Source of the DNA: Verrucomicrobiaceae bacterium
Lineage (GTDB): Bacteria; Verrucomicrobiota; Verrucomicrobiae; Verrucomicrobiales; Akkermansiaceae
Length of the DNA stretch: 5,493 nt
NCBI GenBank assembly: GCA_003820635.1
Contig: RPOS01000316.1
Location: forward strand, 1-5,493
Direction of reading: 5' to 3'
Below are positions 1 through 5,493 of the stretch, piece after piece. The notes below the pieces were generated by a model. That model saw only the letters and a program-made list of their open reading frames with translations, did not search any database and was not told the DNA's origin. The first letter of the stretch is position 1. Each line of letters starts with the position of its first letter. A program made the position numbers and the translations under genes.

Positions 1-1415
1 ACCATCTGATCGACCAGCATATTCATCAGCGGCACGACGCCACCCAAGTATCCCCGTACGGTGTTGTCGATAATGACCGGCGAAAGCTCAAGTCCCAAAT
101 CGTCAAACGCATATTTGGCAATCGCCTTGGCTAGCTCACTAGTTGAGCTAGTGGTCTGAAACTCAGCCGGCAGACCCTTTTGATATGTGCCTACCAGCGG
201 ACGCCCAGTTAGCAACGAGTGGTTTGTAAAGGCTTCCATCACAGGGCGAATCGCCTGCGGCACTGGCGTCACCCGGCCCACATACTGCTCAAACGCGTAG
301 CCCAACACCTGCCGCACCACTTCGTTGGTCAGTTGCTCCTCCTCGGTGCCGCGCCGGGTCATGTATTGCACCAACGCTTCCACAGGTACTTTGAACAACG
401 CAGCCATGTCGCCCGGCACCGGCAGTTTCTTGCCGCCGATAATCCAGTTGTTGGACCGTTCATCCAATGTTTGGTCTTGGTATTCCTCATCGTCGCTGTT
501 AGCCAAAGCATAGATCAGCGCGAAGCCCGTCATCTTGGCCGCCTGTGTCCAGAACAAGCGCTTGGCCACAGCCTTTTCCGTGTTGCTCGAGCCGCGTCCA
601 ACCATACTACGCAGCAACAAATCGCTCGACTGCAAGTAAGCATTGAAGAATGGAACAGTGGCAACGCCCAGACCAATCGTTTTGCTGGCGCCACGACGCC
701 GGAAGTTGATGAACTCCCGAGCCCGAGCAGTGGCAAGCCCCACGTTTTTGTTTTCTTCCGCCATCGTCCGGTCGTAGATCGCCTTACGCATGGCCAAGTC
801 CGACGCCCGCGTAATCGATTCCAGCCGGTGGTGCAGCTCACTGAGCCAACCGCGTTTGGAGTAGCCCATGCTGAACAGAATAGTTTCTGCTGGGTTACTG
901 GCGTTGTAGTCGATGTTCCCGACCAACCCCTTCTTGGCAAAGTCTTTGGTGAACTCGTGATCTTTGCCGAACACCACTTCATGCCCGGCAATCCGCAGAA
1001 AGTTCGTAACTGCCGGCACAATCAACCGCGACGGGCTTCTTACGCCAGACTGCACAAACGCTCGTTGAATATCGTCTGTCACCTGCTTGGCCACGAACGG
1101 CGGCATCACCGTCACAATCTTGCGCAAGATGTTGGATACCTGCGCGAACAACTTAACGATGGTCAGCTTCGGCTCCGGTGCATCTGTAAACGCTACCGCA
1201 TCCCAGTGTGACCGCACTTCAAAGTATTCTTCCTGCCCTTTTTTGTAAGTCCTGACGACATTCCCCGCGTTGTTTGCGGATGTCTTGTTGCCATACAAGC
1301 GCCGAGCTTGGCCCATATCCGCCAGCAAATTAAGCGTGGTCGATGCTGCATCCTGCTTGATTGTCTGCTTGAGCATCCACCCCATCAGCTTGGTGTGGTT
1401 GTCGAACACGTTGCC
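1..1415 (-). other. LPD38-like C-terminal region, truncated by the window edge (residues 1361-1830)
   Basis: The region starts near NVFDNHTKLMGWMLKQ (1361-1376). A hydrophobic helix about 'IVTVMPPFVAKQVTDD' follows, then ITRASDLAMRKAIYDR (1560-1575), ARAREFINFRRRGAS, and VPFFNAYLQSSDLLLR around 1613-1628. A short hydrophobic helix MTGFALIYALANS leads to DDEEYQDQT (1667-1675), a conserved-looking NNWIIGGKKLPVPGDMAALF and a VPVEALVQYM segment. The succession 'R....A.r..iyd......a...ARefinf...g......g....PFfnA..q..d...R', then 'D.eY....e.r..nw.......lp.P' is what I recall for large polyvalent protein-associated domain 38 in phages. Function is unknown; no catalytic motif is seen. The frame is still open at position 3. 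Confidence 0.7.
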
Positions 1416-4400
1416 CACTTCCCGCTGCGTGCTACCCACAAACTTCGGCAGAGAGCTTAGTTGCGACAGACCGCGACCCGTTGTGCGCTTTGGCGAATAC
1501 TTATCAAAGAAATCTTCCACTCGGTCAAAGGGCACATACCCGGCAGCGTCTTTCCACTCCTGCGATGTCTCTTTCGAGATGCGCCCCACGTCAACCAACT
1601 TGTCGATCATGTACGCCCGCTGCTGATCCATAAGGTCAGCAACCTTCTGAATCTCCGGGTTAGCCTTCAGCCCGCGCAGGGCGGCATCAATCTGTTCCTC
1701 GGGAGACCGGTCATCCTTTTGTACCAGCTTGTGAATGGGGAATAGGTCTTGTTTTTTCTTCTTGCGCTCCACATTCTCTTGCCGCATGGCATCAAGGCGT
1801 CGAGCTTCCAGCATCTTGCTGGCCTCGGCATAGCCCAACTTGAAGTCCATGCCTTTGGCATCACTCCAGTTCTTGATAGTTGCCAGCACATCGGCTATCG
1901 ACCCGCCCGGCCCCGCATTGTCGGTTACGATGTACTGCCCTGTGGTAGCGTCTTTCTCAAGCCCACCAGTGTTTACGAAAGCATTGAACAAAGCTTCCGG
2001 GTCTTGTGCTTGCCGGATCAACAGTTCAGGGTTTGTAATACCGGTAAGTTCGTCGCGCACCGCGCCGTCAAACAGAATGTTCATGCGGTTAACCACGGAG
2101 GCGCTAGCATCGGCTATCTCCGTGCGGAATCGAGTGACATACGACACGTCATCCGTTTCGGTAAATATCCGCACAACATCTTTCATCGCCGTCTTAAATG
2201 CACCGGGCGCTTCCTTCATCAGCTCGCTTTGCGCGGCCAGTCCCTCGGTGGGGCTGGGTGCGCGCAGGCTCTTGCGAACATCGCCTTCCTCTTTAATAAC
2301 GCGCGGCGCAAAAACCTCTTTAATATCGTTATAACCTGTACGACGCGGGCGTGAGTCACCATCGAAATGAACAATTGGATACTTGTAAGCCTTTTCGCCA
2401 ACTCTAATATCTGTTGATCCGGTTACCGTACCCATTGTCGGTTCTTCATGTCTCGGCCCGGTAGCCAAAACACGGGTTCCAACCGGAATCGCGTAAAACC
2501 CCGGAAACACTTCCTCAAGACGCTCTGCTGCGCTGTGTTGTTTTAATTTCTGGTCAGCCATCAACGCCTTCTGATACTCATCCGAAGTCTCCTCCATTCT
2601 CTGAGCAAACTCTTCATGAGTCATTCGTCCGGCCACATAATCATCTCCAATTTGTCGGCGGATATTTTCTATACGTTCTAAATAATTGCCATCCTGTTTT
2701 GGGCCGATTGTTGGCAGTCCTTCTGTCCCCTTGCCTCTGATACTCTTTGCCTCACCCTGCTTCGCTAACGCACCTTCTTTCAGCTCACCCTTCTCAACCT
2801 TGCCGAAGATTTGCTCGGGCGATTCCACCTTGGTCAGCGCAGACTTGATCGCTTGGAACAGCTTGCGTAGCTTGGCCACTACTGCGGCAACCATACCTGC
2901 GGGCGGCTTGGTCGCGTCGAAGTCAGCAAAGGCATCGGCCACTGCTTCTTCGGTGATCTTCTCCATGTCACCGTTGTACTCGCGCATATAGGCGTCGTAG
3001 CGCGATTCCTCACCAGCCTTCAGTGGCTTACCATCGATGTTGCGCTGCTTGAGGTATTGGTCAATCCACTTGTCCTTAGCCATTTTGGACAGGGATTTCC
3101 ATTGGGCATCGGTGAAGAAACCCAGCTCGCGCAGAGCATGGATAGCTTCGTGGCGAAGCGTGCGGATTGGGTTGGCAGAATCGGAGGCAATCTGAATGAG
3201 CTTCTGGGCGTAAGAGCCTTCCGCTGTCATGCCGTTGATGAGCTTAAGGCCAATGTCTTTCAGGCCAAACTTGTTGAGCGCGGCGCGAAGGGTTTGCTCG
3301 AAGTCGGTTACTTGCTTGGTGCGTTCTTCCCCGCGCAGGCTTAGCGCCTCTTCATCGGGGCGAGCAGCTTGTCGGCGTTCTTTAACTTCAGCTTCCGTAG
3401 CTTTACGCCGGGCTTCTTTTACTTCGGCAGCACGTGACGGTTGCGCAACAGGCTTCTCCGCCACAATCCGTTCATATTCACTGCGCAGTGTGCCTACATC
3501 CTCTTCTTTTACTGCTTCGCGCCATGCACTGCGTTGCGCTGGCGTCAGCTCGGAGAAGGGCTTCTTGCCACCAACAGCTTCGGCGGTGTCGTTCCAATAC
3601 TGCTCAGGCCGTGCTAGTGCAGGCTTTGCAGCGACTTCAGGCGCAGTTGGTGTTGGAGCAGTTCTTCCAACAGGTACCACTCCGCGTCGGACAGTTTCTC
3701 CAGCTCCGGTGGTAGTGGGCTCGGCGGGCGCGACAGGTCTAGGCTTGCTAGGTATGCCCACGCTAGGCTTACCTGCTCCGGCGGCAGGTTCAAATGCAGG
3801 AACTCTGGGTGCTGGGAATAGTGCATCGAATGCCTCCGCTTTATGTGAGCCTTCTTCAAGCTTAAGCGCCTTACGCGCAGCCTGTCTGGCCTCTGGGGCC
3901 ATCACAGACATGCTCACAAGCTTACGCAGGAACGGACGATTCCGCCCATTCTCAGCCCATGTTTTCGTCTCGGGTCTTACACCCGCTGCGGTGAGTGAAT
4001 CAATAACCGGCTGAAGTTCCGGCGGCACAACACGTTTGGGTGCAAGCGTAGGCTCAGGCACCGCCTCAGAAACAGGCTGCACTGGGGCAATTGGCTCCAG
4101 CGGCTCAATAGCTGCTTGTGTTGTTCCGGTGATGCCGGCTTCGGCTTTGGGGGCTTCAAACTTGAACGCGCCTTGCCCGGCACGTTCCATCTGCTTGGGT
4201 GTTGTGGTCTTGGGCTCAGCGGCTAGCGGCTCCTTGCCCCGCTCAAGTCCCGACTCCCGCATCTCAGTCGGCGTGAACAGCCGGCCTTGGCCCTGCGCTG
4301 TGTAGCCTCTGGCAGCAAGTGCTTTGGATCGGTCTGATTCCTCTTTCAGAAAACCTTTGAGGTCTTCCATCCGCGTCCGGCTCTCGGGCGTTTTCGGCCC

Positions 4401-5493
4401 GGCCTTGAGCAGATCGAGTTCTTTCTGTGCCCATCCTGTGCCTTGTGCTACAGGCAGGCCAAGCTCCATCTGTTCAGGCGGAGTCGTTACTTCCGCTTGT
4501 GGCGGCGCAACCGCAGGCTCAGGCTGTACCCGAGCTTGAGGCGCTTCAAATTGCGAGAACAATTCGCCCTGACCTTCAGGCGTCTCGCGCACTTCCGGTT
4601 GTGAGAATGCACTTGCAGCAGCTTTCTTGGCTTCGCTTTCTTGCTGCGCTTTCTCTTCTCGACCCCGTGTGATCGAGGCGATAGTCATCTGCTTCTGCTG
4701 CTCGGTGATCTCGGCAATACGCTCTTTGACGTTGGGAGCCTGCGGGCCTTGCATCAGCTGTTGCTTCTCCTGCTCCAGCTGCCCGTATTGCTCCTGCATA
4801 TACGGCCCCATCGCACCGATGGGTGTCTCCCCTTCGGCCTTAACGCGCTCCCGCTCCCGCGCCGCGAGGATGCGTTGCTGGGCTTCTTGGCGTGCTGCAT
4901 CCGCAGCGGTAGGTTGAATCTGCGTTAGTTCCGCTCGGGCCTGTGCCCGTGATGGCAGCCCGGTAAGGGCACCCAACCCGCCCCCGCCGATACCTGCTTG
5001 GTATGCGGCCTCGCCGTATTCGTTAAAGGCTTCGGGAGACATTACATCGAGCCCAGCTTGCGCCCGCTCAAGGACCGATTGCGCAATTTCAACGGGGATT
5101 TCAGTAGCGCCTCGCGCAGCGCCCCGGGCGGTCGCGCCCAGTGCCGAGCGTTCCGCTTCTTTAATCAGAGCTTGCCGGGCCTGCGCTGTGGCCAGCGCCG
5201 CGTCGTCGGCAATACCCAGCACACCCTTTACCAGCCGCTTGCCTAGTACCGCCCCAGTGCCCACGGCTTCTAACGCTGTCTGCCCTACCGCAGTGCCGTA
5301 CGCCGCAGGTCGATCAATGCTGATAGGCTTGCCAGCTTCAGCTTGTTCTTGCGCTTGCCGCTCGATATTCGAGCCCGCCATCGACCCATATAGCGCAGTT
5401 CCCGCCCCCAGCAAACCGCCCACTATCGGGCCTACTGGCGCGAAGGGGCCGAGAACCGGTGCTGCCGCAGCCCCGGCAAGTGCTCCCGCCTTA
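1..5493 (-). CDS. Giant phage polyvalent protein (PLxRFG/LPD38-type), partial at both ends
   Basis: One frame is open over the whole window: codons run from 5492 down to 3, 1,830 residues with no stop and no visible start or end, so the full protein is longer. The translation has normal protein composition and recognisable phage features. In order these are Gly/Ala-rich hydrophobic segments (1-182), a charged helical segment (198-292), a Pro/Ala-rich linker (293-730), a zincin with HEAIH at 781-785 and EEAVAD at 848-853, an AT-rich-coded segment (about 921-1071), a helical region ending in GYVPFDRV (1318-1325), and an LPD38-like C-terminal region with the PFFNA and DDEEYQD motifs. Large proteins of this kind are known from tailed phages and are thought to be carried in the virion or made early to counter the host. 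The exact role of this one is not known. The assignment rests on recalled motif patterns rather than a database search. The open frame itself is certain, and the family call is fairly secure. Confidence 0.93.
131..151. repeat. Perfect 8-bp inverted repeat with three CTAG tetramers
   Basis: The arms ctagctca (131-138) and tgagctag (144-151) are exact reverse complements around a 5-base spacer, ctagt. The tetramer CTAG occurs three times in 21 bases, at 131, 139 and 148. It lies inside the coding frame, in a Thr/Ser-rich stretch read as TTSSTSELAKA, so it is not an intergenic terminator. It might form an RNA hairpin or a protein-binding site, or it may be chance. Confidence 0.55.
1458..2279 (-). 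other. PLxRFG-type helical region ending in GYVPFDRV (residues 1072-1345)
   Basis: After SLRAPSPTEG the sequence is mainly helical. It contains a helix with VSYVTRFRTEIADAS, a GYAEASKMLEARRLDAMRQE helix, a basic run ERKKKKQ, and NPEIQKVADLMDQQRAYMIDKL leading to VDVGRISKETSQEWKDAAGY and then VPFDRV (1320-1325). The last part matches the recurrent phage pattern of a long helix, 'LvdvG.IskE.a..w', then 'YvP[LF]xRfG', from which the PLxRFG name comes. Here the motif is diverged: Phe replaces Leu and Val-Glu replaces Phe-Gly. Its biochemical role is not established. Its place just before an LPD38-like region is the usual order in these proteins. Confidence 0.7.
2281..2730 (-). other. AT-richer in-frame segment with a possible SH3-like barrel (residues about 921-1071)
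   Basis: The frame stays open, but base and codon use change. A hand count over 2281-2700 gives about 46% G+C, against 58-70% for sampled 60-base lines on either side and elsewhere. Codons such as TTA, ATA, AGA, GGA, ATT and AAT, scarce in the rest of the gene, are common here. The first half (about 930-990) is a charged helical hairpin containing IENIRRQIGDDYVAGRMTHE. The second half (994-1068) has alternating hydrophobic strands with PVGTRVLATG, MGTVTGS and YPIVHFDGDSRPRRTGY, which resembles an SH3- or Tudor-like small barrel used for binding. It is best read as a domain acquired by recombination. The fold assignment is tentative, while the composition shift is directly visible. Confidence 0.6.
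2835..3302 (-). other. Zincin-like metallopeptidase domain (residues 731-886)
   Basis: The sequence RTLRHEAIHALRELG contains the HExxH zinc-binding motif, with His781, catalytic Glu782 and His785. About 63 residues downstream, TEEAVADAF (847-855) supplies Glu848 or Glu849 as a likely third zinc ligand, the usual arrangement in gluzincin-type peptidases. The order 'hydrophobic strand, HEaiHAL, Glft.aqW..L, then EE..Ad.F, then a helix with KLRKLFQAIKSAL' is a recurring arrangement in large phage proteins. All expected catalytic residues are present, so activity is plausible. Substrate is unknown: a host protein, cell-envelope protein or the polyprotein itself are possible. It lies between the disordered linker and the AT-rich insert, in the same frame as both. 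Confidence 0.82.
3303..4616 (-). other. Long Pro/Ala/Glu-rich linker with repeated short motifs and two small helical islands (residues 293-730)
   Basis: About 440 residues rich in Pro, Ala, Glu, Gln and Thr, typical of an intrinsically disordered tether between phage domains. Residues 308-445 contain four similar short motifs: QGELF (308), QMELGL (341), QGRLF (402) and QGAFKF (440). Two of these are followed by FEAP(Q/K)A. Two parts look folded. Residues 489-559 form a helical segment containing ENGRNRPFLRKLVSM. Residues 628-682 contain YWNDTAEA followed by FSELTPAQRSAWREA and look like a helical mini-domain. Between them, 560-627 is very Pro-rich. A Lys/Arg/Glu-rich helix (about 690-725) leads into the metallopeptidase. 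No enzymatic domain is recognised here. Confidence 0.7.
4617..4903 (-). other. Charged coiled-coil-like segment (residues 198-292)
   Basis: This stretch is dominated by Gln, Glu, Lys, Arg and Ala. It reads as three helices: ARQEAQQRILAARERERVKA (200-219), then a segment around EQYGQLEQEKQQLMQ, then VKERIAEITEQQKQM, followed by an Ala/Lys/Glu-rich tail. Short Pro/Gly breaks separate the helices. Spacing of Leu, Ile and Met among charged residues fits amphipathic helices or a coiled coil. It links the hydrophobic N-terminal region to the disordered linker and could mediate oligomerisation. No specific family is recognised. Confidence 0.6.
4947..5492 (-). other. Gly/Ala-rich hydrophobic N-terminal region of the visible protein (residues 1-182)
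   Basis: Residues 2-40 are almost uncharged and rich in Ala, Gly, Pro, Val and Leu, including PIVGGLLGAGTALYG at 22-36. A second Gly/Ala-rich stretch lies at about 65-94 and contains VGTGAVLGKRLVKGVLGI. After a polar helix comes TEIPVEIAQSVLERAQAG (130-147) and then VMSPEAFNEYGEAAYQAG followed by a Gly run (150-178). The pattern 'E..xE..Q...ERa..G.d..s.EA..eY.eAa..G..gG..G' is one I recognise from many large phage proteins. Glycine-zipper-like helices that could insert into a membrane are a reasonable reading, which would suit a protein that crosses or lines a membrane during DNA entry, but this is inference. The real N-terminus lies beyond the window edge. Confidence 0.6.

Noticed and set aside
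131..151. The inverted repeat as a transcription terminator
   Set aside because: It lies inside the open frame, has no adjacent U-tract on either strand and its arms are only moderately GC-rich.
530..1021. A 163-residue minus-strand open frame
   Set aside because: It is in a different frame from the 1,830-codon gene and overlaps it fully. The translation is Trp/Cys/Arg-rich with no family resemblance.
219..1211. A 330-residue open frame on the plus strand
   Set aside because: It lies antisense to the LPD38-like region and its translation is rich in His, Arg, Gln and Cys with no recognisable motif. It is a shadow of the GC-rich minus-strand gene.
1748..1765. A run of six A on the coding strand followed by C (AAAAAAC), like a -1 frameshift slippery site
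   Set aside because: The coding frame reads AAG AAA AAA CAA, so the heptamer is not in the X XXY YYZ phase needed, and the downstream frame stays open without any shift.
2219..2401. A separate small gene within the AT-rich segment
   Set aside because: The only short frame there is out of phase with the large gene, which reads through without interruption and gives a more protein-like translation.
3229..4014. A 261-residue plus-strand open frame rich in Ser, Ala, Arg and Gly
   Set aside because: It is antisense to the Pro/Ala-rich linker and the start of the zincin domain. The low-complexity translation mirrors the biased codons of the opposite strand.

Overview
The window is filled by one very large protein-coding region on the minus strand. 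Reading the reverse complement with codons whose first base lies at + positions equal to 2 modulo 3 (first full codon 5492-5490, last 5-3) gives 1,830 consecutive sense codons with no stop. Both ends run off the window, so neither the start codon nor the terminator of this gene is visible. The many shorter open frames elsewhere are antisense or out-of-frame shadows of it. They have the His/Arg/Cys/Ser-rich composition expected of GC-rich coding DNA read in the wrong frame.

The protein looks like one of the giant multi-domain ('polyvalent') proteins carried by tailed bacteriophages and prophages, of the type often annotated as PLxRFG- or LPD38-domain proteins. Residue numbers below count from the first full codon at 5492. 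From N to C it has: (i) a Gly/Ala-rich hydrophobic region (1-182); (ii) a charged, probably coiled-coil segment (198-292); (iii) a long Pro/Ala/Glu-rich, probably disordered linker (293-730) that carries repeated short Q-x-x-[LF] motifs and two small helical islands; (iv) a zincin-like metallopeptidase domain (731-886) with HEAIH and a downstream EEAVAD; (v) an AT-richer segment (about 921-1071) ending in a possible small beta-barrel; (vi) a helical PLxRFG-type region (1072-1345) with GYVPFDRV; and (vii) a long LPD38-like helical C-terminal region (1361 to beyond 1830).

The likely source is a tailed phage or prophage of a moderately GC-rich bacterium. A proteobacterial host is plausible but cannot be shown from this window. 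No tRNA, rRNA, CRISPR array, insertion sequence, promoter or terminator was recognised. The working model, which is inference, is a virion-packaged protein delivered into the host cell with the DNA. The N-terminal region could act at the membrane, the zincin could cut a host protein or the protein itself, and the linker motifs could recruit a host factor.
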